Shown here: positions 25,204-33,500 of the stretch, piece by piece
How the letters are laid out: every line of letters starts with the position of its first letter
How positions within the stretch are numbered: the stretch's first letter is position 1
NCBI GenBank assembly: GCA_019635015.1
Contig: JAHCAG010000002.1
Coordinates: forward strand, 62,001 to 126,000
DNA from: Burkholderiales bacterium
GTDB taxonomy: Bacteria > Pseudomonadota > Gammaproteobacteria > Burkholderiales > SG8-41
DNA: 64,000 bases
Reading direction: 5' to 3'
Translations under genes and position numbers: made by a program
The notes under the pieces: model-generated
Told to the model about the DNA's origin: nothing
Databases searched by the model: none
Seen by the model: the letters and a program-made list of their open reading frames with translations, nothing else

Positions 25204-25222
25204 GTGAATGACCATTATTCAC
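25204..25222. promoter_or_regulatory. Inverted repeat overlapping LysR start, possible operator
   Basis: GTGAAT-GACCATT-ATTCAC has 6-bp arms around a 7-base spacer, 90 bases from the CocE start and directly before the LysR ATG at 25,223. LysR regulators often bind such dyads between divergent genes, controlling both themselves and the target. It overlaps the alternative ATG at 25,208, which argues for the later start. Confidence 0.4.
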
Positions 25223-26137
25223 ATGATGAATGGACAGGATCCCGATTTCCGCCTGCTGCGCTGTTTCGCCGCGCTGATGGATGAACGCAGTGTCTCCCGC
25301 GCCGCGCTGCGCCTGGAACTGTCACAGCCCGCTGTCAGCCATGCGCTGGCGCGGCTGCGCCGGCTGTTCGACGATCCCCTGCTGCTGAAAGGCCGGGGCG
25401 GCATGACGCCGACCGCGCGCGCGCTCGAACTCGAGAGCGAGGTGCGCGCGCTGCTCGCCGCCGCGGAACGGCTGCGCGCGCGTCCGGCCGAATTCGCGCC
25501 GGCCACTGCGCAGCAGCGTTTTGTCGTGATGTCGCCGGAGTTCGTCGAATACCTGCTGGCACCGCGGCTGGTTTCCCATCTTGAAACCCATGCCCCGGGC
25601 ATCGACATCGCCTTTCGCACCTCGGACCCGGAACATGCGACGGGATGGTTCGAAAGCGGCGAGATCGATCTGCGCCTCGGCTGGCTGCCCGATCCGCCGC
25701 CCTCCCTGCGCATGAAACTGCTGTTCCGGGATCCGCTGGTGTGCATCGCACGCCGCGGCCATCCGCGGCTGAAGGGCCGCATCGGCACGGCGCAGTACAT
25801 GGAAGCCACCCATGTCCGCGTCGAGCAGCCACGCACCCGCGTCTCAACCGGGGCCATTGATGCCGCTGTGGCCGCGCTCGGCGGCCGCCTGCGCATCGCG
25901 CTGCAGGTGCAGAACGCCTTCGCGCTGGCGCATGCGGTGGCGCAGTCGGACCTGCTGTCCACGGTGCCGCAACGCCTGGCGCGGGCAATGGCCGCGCACC
26001 ACCCCCTGCAGATCCTGCCGCTGCCGGTCGATGTCCCCGATGTACGCATCGCCATGTACTGGCACGAACGCGCGCACAAGCAGCCGGCGCAGCGCTGGTT
26101 CCGGCAACTGCTGGCGGAGACGGCGCGGGGACTCTGA
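25223..26137 (+). CDS. LysR-family transcriptional regulator
   Basis: 304 aa from the ATG at 25,223; an in-frame ATG five codons upstream lies within an inverted repeat. The helix-turn-helix is FAALMDERSVSRAALRLELS then QPAVSHALARLRRLFDDPLL, typical LysR. The effector domain resembles the NodD/NahR/PcpR-like branch (LVSHLETHAPGIDIAFRTSD; GEIDLRLGWL). It diverges from the CocE/NonD hydrolase gene and probably regulates it in response to an aromatic or ester ligand. Confidence 0.87.
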   Translation: MMNGQDPDFRLLRCFAALMDERSVSRAALRLELSQPAVSHALARLRRLFDDPLLLKGRGGMTPTARALELESEVRALLAAAERLRARPAEFAPATAQQRFVVMSPEFVEYLLAPRLVSHLETHAPGIDIAFRTSDPEHATGWFESGEIDLRLGWLPDPPPSLRMKLLFRDPLVCIARRGHPRLKGRIGTAQYMEATHVRVEQPRTRVSTGAIDAAVAALGGRLRIALQVQNAFALAHAVAQSDLLSTVPQRLARAMAAHHPLQILPLPVDVPDVRIAMYWHERAHKQPAQRWFRQLLAETARGL

Positions 26138-26209
26138 GCGGGACGCAAAGCAGCTTCCTTGCGCTGCATCAAGCCGGCGCACCGCCGCGGGGGTTAAGGT
26201 GGGACTGGA

Positions 26210-26234
26210 GCCGGATGTACCGGCCCGGTTTTTT
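26210..26234 (+). terminator. Probable rho-independent terminator after LysR gene
   Basis: GCCGG (26,210-26,214) pairs with CCGGC (26,220-26,224) across a 5-base loop ATGTA, followed by CCGG and six T residues. It is 73 bases after the LysR stop and just before the macro-domain gene. The stem is short, so efficiency is uncertain. Confidence 0.4.
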
Positions 26235-26263
26235 ACCCTTCACTTTTCATATCGGAGCAATCC

Positions 26264-26755
26264 ATGATCAAGGAAGTCAGCGGCGACCTGTTGCTTACCC
26301 GGGCGCAGGTCATTGCCCATGGCGTCGCCCCCAATGACCCTTTCCATACCGGCTTGGCCCTGCAACTGCGCGAACGCTGGCCGGCGATGTACAAGGATTT
26401 CCGGCATTACTGCCAGTCCACGCACCCCAAACCCGGAACCCTGTGGGCCTGGATGGGCGCCGACGGCAAAAAGATTGTCAGCCTGTTCACCCAGAACGCC
26501 ATTGAAGGCCACCACGGCGGCACGCCGGGCCCGGCCACGGTGCAGCATGTCGGACACACGCTGCGCGAACTGGCGAAACTGGCGGAAACCGAAAAATTCA
26601 CCAGCCTCGCGTTGCCGCGCATCGCCACCGGGGTCGGCCGCCTCGCATGGGCCGACGTGAAACCCCTGCTCGAGCAGCATCTGGGGGCGCTGAAGATTCC
26701 GGTCATCGTCTACACGACCTACCACGCGGGGCAGCAGGCCGCCGAGGGGCTCTGA
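26264..26755 (+). CDS. Macro domain protein (ADP-ribose binding)
   Basis: 163 aa, one macro domain. It begins IKEVSGDLLLTRAQVIAHGV, the N-terminal strand-helix of macro domains, and has LPRIATGVGRLAWADVKPLL, the ADP-ribose phosphate-binding loop region, followed by IPVIVYTTY. The usual NAANxxL motif is altered to HGVAPND, so hydrolase activity is uncertain; binding of ADP-ribose or a related nucleotide is more secure. Ribosome binding site CGGAGCAATCC. A stand-alone gene upstream of the NIPSNAP group. Confidence 0.78.
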   Translation: MIKEVSGDLLLTRAQVIAHGVAPNDPFHTGLALQLRERWPAMYKDFRHYCQSTHPKPGTLWAWMGADGKKIVSLFTQNAIEGHHGGTPGPATVQHVGHTLRELAKLAETEKFTSLALPRIATGVGRLAWADVKPLLEQHLGALKIPVIVYTTYHAGQQAAEGL

Positions 26756-26818
26756 GCGTGCATGGCGCCTCTGGTAAACTCGCCGCTCCACAAAAGCGGC
26801 GACCAACCGGAGGACACC

Positions 26819-27457
26819 ATGATTTACGAAGTGCGCACCTACGACATCAAACCGAAATCCCAGGCTGAAGTCGAGAAACGTTTCGGAGAAGCCTACGAAC
26901 AGCGCAAGAAACTGTCGCCGCTGGCCGCCTTCTGGCACACCGAGATCGGGCCGCTGAACCAGATCATCCACGTCTGGCCGTACAAGGACCTCGCCGAGCG
27001 CGACCGCATCCGCGCCGAAGCCGTCGCCGGCGGCAACTGGCCGCCGAAGATCGGCGAGTTCATCGTCAGCATGCGTTCGGACATCTACATCCCCTTTGCC
27101 TTCTCCCCGGAGATCAAGCCGGGAAAAATGGGCCCCTACTTCGAAATGCGCACCTACACCTACGCGCCGGGCGAACTGGGCAAGATCGCCAAGACCTGGG
27201 AAAAGGCGATGCCGGAGCGCGTCAAGTTCAGCCCGCTGGTGGGCGTCTGGTACACCGAACTCGGCGGACTCAACCGCTTCACCCACATCTGGTCGTACCC
27301 GTCGCTGGACGCGCGCAATGAGGCCCGCGAAAAAGCCGTTGCCGCCGGCGTCTGGCCGCCTTCGGCCGTGGCCAGAAGGGAAGGCATGCCCGATGCGCTG
27401 CTGGTCGCCCAGGAAAACAAGATCGTGATGCCCGCGGCGTTTTCGCCCCTTCAGTAA
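26819..27457 (+). CDS. NIPSNAP family protein
   Basis: 212 aa from the ATG at 26,819 behind CCGGAGGACACC. Two tandem NIPSNAP repeats are obvious: MIYEVRTYDIKP with HIWPYK-like HVWPYKDLAERD, then PYFEMRTYTYAPG with FTHIWSYPSLDARNEAR. The domain is a dimeric alpha-beta barrel; bacterial members are often found in degradation clusters but the reaction is undefined. It leads a set of plus-strand genes (VOC protein, FAD monooxygenase) spaced 30 and 8 bases apart, so likely part of a catabolic operon. Confidence 0.87.
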   Translation: MIYEVRTYDIKPKSQAEVEKRFGEAYEQRKKLSPLAAFWHTEIGPLNQIIHVWPYKDLAERDRIRAEAVAGGNWPPKIGEFIVSMRSDIYIPFAFSPEIKPGKMGPYFEMRTYTYAPGELGKIAKTWEKAMPERVKFSPLVGVWYTELGGLNRFTHIWSYPSLDARNEAREKAVAAGVWPPSAVARREGMPDALLVAQENKIVMPAAFSPLQ

Positions 27458-27486
27458 GCCGCTGCAGCAAACACCGGGAGCGGCGC

Positions 27487-27927
27487 ATGCCCGTCGGCAG
27501 GCTTGATCATTATTCGATCCGCACGCTCGACATCGAGGCGTCGCGCCGCTTCTACACCGAAGTCATGGGATTCACGGCCGGTTTCCGGCCGCCCTTCGAT
27601 TTTCCCGGCATCTGGTTCTACAACGGCGCGCAGTATCCGGAGACCACCGGCGTCGTGCATATCATCGGTATCGACCTCAACGACCCGCAGGGCCTGAAGG
27701 ATTATCTCGGCGATCGCGACCTTGCCTCGCTTGAAGGCACCGGCACCGTCGACCACATGGCCTTCACCGCCACCGGCCTGACCGACATGCGCGCGCGGCT
27801 TGCCCGCCACAATGTCGCCTTCCGCGAACGCACGGTGCCTTCGCTGGGCACCCACCAGGTGTTCTTTGAAGATCCCAGCGGCGTCACGCTTGAACTGAAC
27901 TACCCCGCGGCCGAAGCCGCAGCCTGA
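27487..27927 (+). CDS. VOC family protein (glyoxalase/dioxygenase fold)
   Basis: 146 aa. LDHYSIRTLDIEASRRFYTE is the N-terminal half and VDHMAFTATGLTDMRARL the second half of a vicinal-oxygen-chelate fold; metal-ligand candidates are His8, His near residue 90 and Glu in GVTLELNYP. Family members include glyoxalases, extradiol dioxygenases and isomerases. Placed between NIPSNAP and FAD-monooxygenase genes, a role as an isomerase or ring-cleavage enzyme is possible but not shown. Confidence 0.83.
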   Translation: MPVGRLDHYSIRTLDIEASRRFYTEVMGFTAGFRPPFDFPGIWFYNGAQYPETTGVVHIIGIDLNDPQGLKDYLGDRDLASLEGTGTVDHMAFTATGLTDMRARLARHNVAFRERTVPSLGTHQVFFEDPSGVTLELNYPAAEAAA

Positions 27928-27934
27928 ATTTCGC

Positions 27935-29134
27935 ATGCCGCGCGCGCTGATCATCGGCGGCTCACTCGGCGGGCTGTTTGCCGCCAACCTGCTGCACCGC
28001 GCCGGCTGGGGCGTCGAAGTCTTCGAGCAATCCGCGGAGCCGCTGGCCGGCCGCGGCGCCGGCATCATCACCCATCCCGATCTGTTCGCTGCGCTGGAGC
28101 GCATCGGCATCGCGGCCCATGACGGCATCGGCGTCGACATCGAGGGCCGTGTCGCCTTCGGCCGCGACGGCGCAGTGCTCGGGACCTTGCCGATCCGGCA
28201 ATGCCTCACCACCTGGGGCCGGCTGCACGAACTGCTGCTCGCGGCTTTTCCGGCGGAACGCTACCACCTCGGTCATGCCTGCAGCAGCGTCGAACAGGAC
28301 GCAGGCGGCGTCACTGCGCATTTCCGCAACGGCGCAGCGGTGCGCGGCGACCTGCTGGTCGGCGCCGACGGCATCCGTTCGGTGGTGCGCGCACAGCTTG
28401 CTCCGGATACAAAACCGCGTTACGCCGGCTACATCGCCTGGCGCGGGCTCGCCGACGAAAACGACCTGACGGTGCAGACCCACCGCGACCTGTTTCCGAA
28501 ATTCGCCTTCAGCCTCGCCCCGCGCGAGCACATGCTCGGTTACCCGGTGGCCGGCTTCGGCAACTCGACGCGCGCCGGCGAACGCTGCTTCAATTTTGTC
28601 TGGTACCGCCCGGCCCACGCCGAACACGAACTGCCCGGACTGTGCACCGACATCCACGGCCGCCGCCACGACATGGCCATCCCACCGCCGCTGATCCGGC
28701 CGGCGGTGATCGCAGCAATGCGCGACGCGGCCAAGGACCGGCTGTCACCGCAATTTGCCGAGGTCGTCGCCTGCACCCGGCAGCCTTTTTTCCAGGCGAT
28801 CTTCGACCTCGAGTCGGCGCAGATGCATTTCGGCCGCGTCGCCCTGCTCGGTGACGCCGCCTTTGTCGCAAGGCCGCATGTCGGAATGGGCGTGTCCAAG
28901 GCCGCGGGCGACGCGATGGCGCTGGCCGACCTGCTGCAGAAAACGGACAACAACCCCGCCGCGGCACTGCCGGAATATTCGGCGCAGCGCACCCGCTTCG
29001 GCCATGCGGTCATCGCCCATGCGCGCGAACTCGGCGCCTATCTCGAAGCCTGCGCCGCCGGCGAAACCGCCGCTGTCGAGCTCCACACCCCGGAGGCGGT
29101 CATGCGCGACATTGCGGTGACACGGGCGTTCTGA
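27935..29134 (+). CDS. FAD-dependent aromatic monooxygenase (dihydroxypyridine hydroxylase-like)
   Basis: 399 aa. FAD motifs of class A flavin monooxygenases: IIGGSLGGLFAANLL with the acidic VEVFEQ (residues 5-32), the DG motif VGADGIRSVVRAQL, and the GD motif VALLGDAAFVARPHVGMG. Length and the central YIAWRGLADE segment resemble 2,6-dihydroxypyridine 3-hydroxylase, which acts in nicotine and nicotinate breakdown. It follows the VOC gene by eight bases. The close supply of a molybdenum hydroxylase operon at 30,089 fits N-heteroaromatic degradation, but the substrate remains an inference. Confidence 0.85.
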   Translation: MPRALIIGGSLGGLFAANLLHRAGWGVEVFEQSAEPLAGRGAGIITHPDLFAALERIGIAAHDGIGVDIEGRVAFGRDGAVLGTLPIRQCLTTWGRLHELLLAAFPAERYHLGHACSSVEQDAGGVTAHFRNGAAVRGDLLVGADGIRSVVRAQLAPDTKPRYAGYIAWRGLADENDLTVQTHRDLFPKFAFSLAPREHMLGYPVAGFGNSTRAGERCFNFVWYRPAHAEHELPGLCTDIHGRRHDMAIPPPLIRPAVIAAMRDAAKDRLSPQFAEVVACTRQPFFQAIFDLESAQMHFGRVALLGDAAFVARPHVGMGVSKAAGDAMALADLLQKTDNNPAAALPEYSAQRTRFGHAVIAHARELGAYLEACAAGETAAVELHTPEAVMRDIAVTRAF

Positions 29135-29209
29135 AACCGGCAACACTGCCGGGCGCGGCAGCCTCTAGAATGGAACCGGGCACCTTCGCCCGCGCAGGAG
29201 TTCGCCGCC

Positions 29210-29593
29210 ATGACCGTCACCCCGCTCTACGCCGCCATCCTCGGGCTGATTTTCGTCGCCCTCAGCCTGCAGACCATCCGCCTGCGGCGCCGGCACCGCG
29301 TGGCGCTGGGCGACGGCGACCAGGCGCCGCTGCGGCGGGCGATGCGGGTGCATGCCAACTTCGCGGAATACGTGCCGCTGGCGCTGCTGCTGATGTTTTT
29401 TGTGGAACGCGGCGGCGGTTCGGCGCTGCGCATCCATGTCCTCGGGATCGCGCTGCTCGCAGGCCGCCTGCTCCATGCCTGGGGAGTCAGCCAGGCCCGG
29501 GAAAACTTCCGTTACCGCACGACCGGCATGGTGCTGACTTTCAGCGTGATCATCTCGGCCAGTCTGTTCCTGCTGTTCGCGCAGCTGGCCTGA
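29210..29593 (+). CDS. MAPEG family membrane protein
   Basis: 127 aa, four hydrophobic helices. The family signature is present: RRAMRVHANFAEYVPLALLL (the MAPEG helix with the conserved Arg-x3-Asn-x3-Glu), then GRLLHAWG, and FRYRTTGMVLTF. MAPEG proteins are trimeric membrane glutathione- or eicosanoid-related enzymes; bacterial members are mostly uncharacterised. It is 75 bases after the monooxygenase gene and may be separately expressed. Confidence 0.87.
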   Translation: MTVTPLYAAILGLIFVALSLQTIRLRRRHRVALGDGDQAPLRRAMRVHANFAEYVPLALLLMFFVERGGGSALRIHVLGIALLAGRLLHAWGVSQARENFRYRTTGMVLTFSVIISASLFLLFAQLA

Positions 29594-29602
29594 AACAAGG
29601 AC

Positions 29603-29860
29603 TCAGCGCCGGTATTCGCCGGGGTTGAGCCGGTCAATGTCGGCCTGCACCTGTTCGCGGCTGCGTTCATAGACGATTTCGCGGCCCATCACCGAGCCGG
29701 CATAGGCCAGCCCGTTGCGGGTCGGCGTCAGCTCGCATTTGACGCTGTGCACACCGCTGCCGATCACCACCTCGATGGACGAAGCCCGCTTGCTGAACAC
29801 GACGACATCCATCAGCTGGCGGGTTTCGGTGACACGGACCTTGATGGTTTCGGTATTCAA
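29603..29860 (-). CDS. Conserved small protein of unknown function
   Basis: 85 aa from the TTG at 29,858-29,860, preferred because GGAGAACCGAA precedes it; the longer frame upstream has no ribosome binding site and odd composition. The protein is soluble and charged, with IKVRVTETRQLMDVVVFSKR and GREIVYERSREQVQADIDRL. No family recognised. It converges on the MAPEG gene and diverges from the molybdenum hydroxylase operon. Confidence 0.55.
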   Translation of the reverse strand: MNTETIKVRVTETRQLMDVVVFSKRASSIEVVIGSGVHSVKCELTPTRNGLAYAGSVMGREIVYERSREQVQADIDRLNPGEYRR

Positions 29861-30033
29861 TTCGGTTCTCCGGTGACACGCGGCTGTGCTGCAGAATCTG
29901 GACGTTTTGCCGGAAAAACGACCGACAGGGACCAGCTTAGCCGGGCACCTGCGGTGCGGCAAGCCGGATTACGCAACAACCGTGGCACGGACACCGGCAA
30001 GGGTGAAAACAGACCAATTTGGCCTGACTTTCT

Positions 30034-30055
30034 TTGACGGGGCTTACCTTATAAT
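30034..30055 (+). promoter_or_regulatory. Candidate promoter of the molybdenum hydroxylase operon
   Basis: A perfect -10 box TATAAT is at 30,050-30,055, about 34 bases before the start codon at 30,089. A TTGACG lies at 30,034-30,039, only ten bases from the -10, too close for a standard sigma-70 pair, so the promoter may rely on the -10 plus an activator. This is the only strong promoter-like -10 in the intergenic stretch 29,861-30,088, which otherwise holds no gene. Confidence 0.4.
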
Positions 30056-30088
30056 TTCCCCCTTTCCGCCTCTCCGGGACGCGTTCAC

Positions 30089-30568
30089 ATGCTGATCAAA
30101 TTCACCCTCAACGGCGACCCCGTCGAGGTCCACCTGAAATCGGCCGACCGACTGTTGGTCGATGTGCTGCGCGAGGATCTGCAGCTCACCGGCACCAAAC
30201 ACGGCTGCGGCATCGGCGCCTGCGGCACCTGCACCGTGATCGTCGACGGCGCGCCGGTGTCGTCCTGCCTGCAGCTGGCCGCGCTCTGCGACGGCGCCCA
30301 GGTGCGCACCATTGAGGGCCTCGACCAGGCCGGCGTACTGCATCCGGTGCAGCAGGCCTTCATCAACAAGACCGCCCTGCAGTGCGGCATCTGCATCCCG
30401 GGCCATGTCATGCAATGCGTGTCGCTGGTCGAGAAGAATCCCGACCCCAGCGACGAAGAAATCCGCGCCAGCGCTGACAGTGTCTATTGCCGCTGCACCG
30501 GCTACGTGAAAATCATGGACGCCTACCGCGAAGCGGCGGCGCTGCTGAAGAAAGCGGGGAAAGCATGA
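30089..30568 (+). CDS. 2Fe-2S subunit of a xanthine-dehydrogenase-family hydroxylase
   Basis: 159 aa, normal length. N-terminal plant-type 2Fe-2S motif GCGIGACGTC plus a later Cys (SSCLQL); C-terminal 2Fe-2S domain with CGICIPGHVMQ and CRCTGY. These clusters carry electrons from the molybdenum centre to FAD in the cytoplasmic hydroxylase. The next gene overlaps by four bases and encodes the molybdenum and FAD parts fused together, so the enzyme would be assembled from two chains. Confidence 0.93.
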   Translation: MLIKFTLNGDPVEVHLKSADRLLVDVLREDLQLTGTKHGCGIGACGTCTVIVDGAPVSSCLQLAALCDGAQVRTIEGLDQAGVLHPVQQAFINKTALQCGICIPGHVMQCVSLVEKNPDPSDEEIRASADSVYCRCTGYVKIMDAYREAAALLKKAGKA

Positions 30569-33500
30569 GCACGCGCCACAAGCAGCTGCGCGATCCGAAA
30601 TTCGAAGCCGGCCTGTTGGTGGTCGGCAAGGATGTGCCGCGCGCCGACGCGATCCCCAAGGTCACCGGCGCCGCGCAATACGTCGCCGACATGCACCTGC
30701 CGGGCATGCTGCACGCCGCGGTGCTGCGCAGCCCGCATGCCCACGCAAAAATCCTCTCCATCGACACCAGCGCCGCGCGCGCGATGCCCGGCATCAAGGC
30801 CGTGGTCACCGGTGAAGACACCGCGAAACGCAAATGGGGCGCCTTCCGCCCCGACCTCTATCCGCTGGCGATCGGCCGCGTGCGCTACGTCGGCGACGAA
30901 GTCGCCGCGGTCGCCGCCACCGACCCGGAAACCGCGCGCGCCGCGGTGGACAGGATCGTTGTCGAATACGAACCGCTGCATGCGGTGTTTTCGCTGGATG
31001 AAGCAATGGCGCCCGGCGCGCCGCTGGTCCACGACGATGCGGCCGGCAACATCGCCCACGAATTCGCCTTCGAACGCGGCGATGTCGATGCCGGCTTCAA
31101 GGCTTCGGACGTCGTCGTCGAAGGCACCTGGGATTCGATCCGGCAATGGCATTCCTCGCTGGAAACCATCGGCTGCGTCGCGCACTGGAGCAACAACCGC
31201 GTGTCGATGTGGTGCAACACGCAGACACCTTTCCTCGCCCGCGGCCGCTACTCGGTGGCACTGGGCGTGCCGGAGTCGCAGGTGCGGGTCATCCAGACCG
31301 AAGTCGGCGGCGGTTTCGGCGGCAAGTCCGGCGACGACAACGGCTCGGTGATCGCGGCGATCCTCGCGCGCAAGGCCGGCCGCCCGGTCAAGCTGATCCA
31401 CACCCGCGAGGAGGAATTCCTCGCCAGCCATCCGCGCATGCCCATGCGTTACTGGGTGCGCCTCGGATTTTCGAAAGCCGGCAAGGTGCTGGCCAAGGAA
31501 ATCCGCATGTGGGCGGACAACGGCGCCTACACCGGCAAGTCGCAGGCCATTCTCGGCGCGGCGACGGTGCGCCATGACGCGCTGTACAAATACCCCAACG
31601 CCCGCGCCAAATCGACGCTGCTGTACACCAACCTCGTGCCCACCGGCGCCTTCCGCGGCTTCGGCAATCCCTCGGCGGACTGGGCGGTGGAACAGGCCTG
31701 GGACCTCGCGGCTGAAAAACTCGGCATCGACGTTGTCGACCTGCTGCGGATGAACGCAGTGGAGGAAGGCGACGTCTCACCGCACAACCACAAGATCACC
31801 AGCGGCGAGCTGCGCCAATGCATCGACAAGGCTGCGGACCTGATCCAGTGGAAAGCCAAGCGCAAAACGAAAAAGGACGGCCACGGCCTCGGCATGGGCT
31901 GCAGCATCCACGTCAACGGCCGCCGCAGTTTCGGCGACTGGGACGGCAGCTCGGCCATCGTGCGCATCAACGAGGACGGCCGCGCCACGATCATCACCGG
32001 CGAAGGCGAGATCGGCCAGGGTACCTACACCGTGCTGAAGCAGATCGCCGCCGAGGAACTGGGCCTGCCCTACGAAGACGTCGACATCACCCGCCCCGAC
32101 ACCGATGTGCATGCCCATTCGCTGGGCGCGCTGGCCAGCCGCGTGACCTATGTCGCCGGCAATGCGGTCAAGCGTGCTGCGGCCGAAGCGCACAAACAAT
32201 TGATGGCCGCGGCCTCGGAGCAGTTCAAAAAGCCGGTCGAGGAACTGACCATCATCAACGGCCAGATCGGCCCGAAGAATGGCGCCGAATCCGAATTCAA
32301 GCCGGTCAGCGCCGTGGTCCGCGCCAACATCTACAAGCGCGGCGGTGAAGCCATCGTCGGCGTCGGCAACTGGGACAACCCCTCGGAGTTCCCGGACCAT
32401 AGCCGTTTCGGCAACGAATCTGGCGCCTACAACTTTGCCGCGCAGGCGGCCGAGGTCGAGGTCGACCGCGGCACCGGCGAAGTGAAGCTGAAGGAAATCT
32501 CCGCCGTCGTCGACTGCGGCACGGTGATCCATCCCGCCGCGGCCCAGGGCCAGGTCGAGGGCGCCGTGGTGCAGGGCATCGGCCTCGCCATGATCGAATA
32601 CTTCGACTGGCACCAGGGCACGCCGACCGATCCTCAGTACATCGACTACCCGCTGCCCTCGGCCGATTTCATTCCGAAGCTGCACGTCGGTTTCGCCGAT
32701 TCCTACGAACCTTCGGGCCCCTTCGGCGCAAAAGGGCTCGGCGAGATCGGTCTCGACGCGATTCCGGCGGCGATCGCCAACGCGATTGCCGATGCCGTCG
32801 GCGTGCGCATCCACGAACTGCCGATCACCGCGGAGAAAATCCACCGCGCGCTGCACCCGGAACTCTATGCCGATGAACAGAAAACGCCGCCGCAGCCGCC
32901 CAAGGGCGGCGTGTGGTCGCGGCTGGTCACCGGCAAGCCTTCGGGCACGCGGCCCTTCAAGCCGGAGCTGCTGGTACCGAAATCGCTGGACGAGGCCCTG
33001 CAGCGTTATGCCGAAGGCGACACTGCGATCGTCTCCGGCGGCATGTCGCACGCGATCCGCCGCGAACGCACCGGCTACCCGCAGGCCAAGCGCCTGCTGG
33101 TCGTCGGCAAGCTGCCGGAATTGCTTAAAATATCCAATAAAAACAATAACTTACATATAGGCTCCGCAGTCAACCAGCAGACCATCATCGAACTGCCGCA
33201 ACTGCGCGAGCAGCACACGGTGCTCGCCGAAGCGCTGGATGCCGCAGGCCACACCCGCGTGCGGCGCATGACCACGGTCGGCGGCAGCGTCGGACCGCTG
33301 ATCGGCGGCTTCGACATGCCGGTGGCGCTGCTGGCACTGAACGCGCGCGTGGTCACCGCTACGACAAAAGGCCAGCGCAGTTACCCGCTGGCTGAAGCCT
33401 TCGACAAACGTTTTGCCAAAGACGAGATGCTCATCGCGGTCGAAATCGACGCCCTGCCCGCGCGCAGCGGATCGGCCTTCCACAAGTTCCTGCCCCGCGG

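Noticed and set aside
30034..30055. Standard sigma-70 promoter with TTGACG and TATAAT
   Set aside because: The spacer is ten bases, far from 16-18, so the pair was not accepted as a normal promoter; only the -10 is kept.
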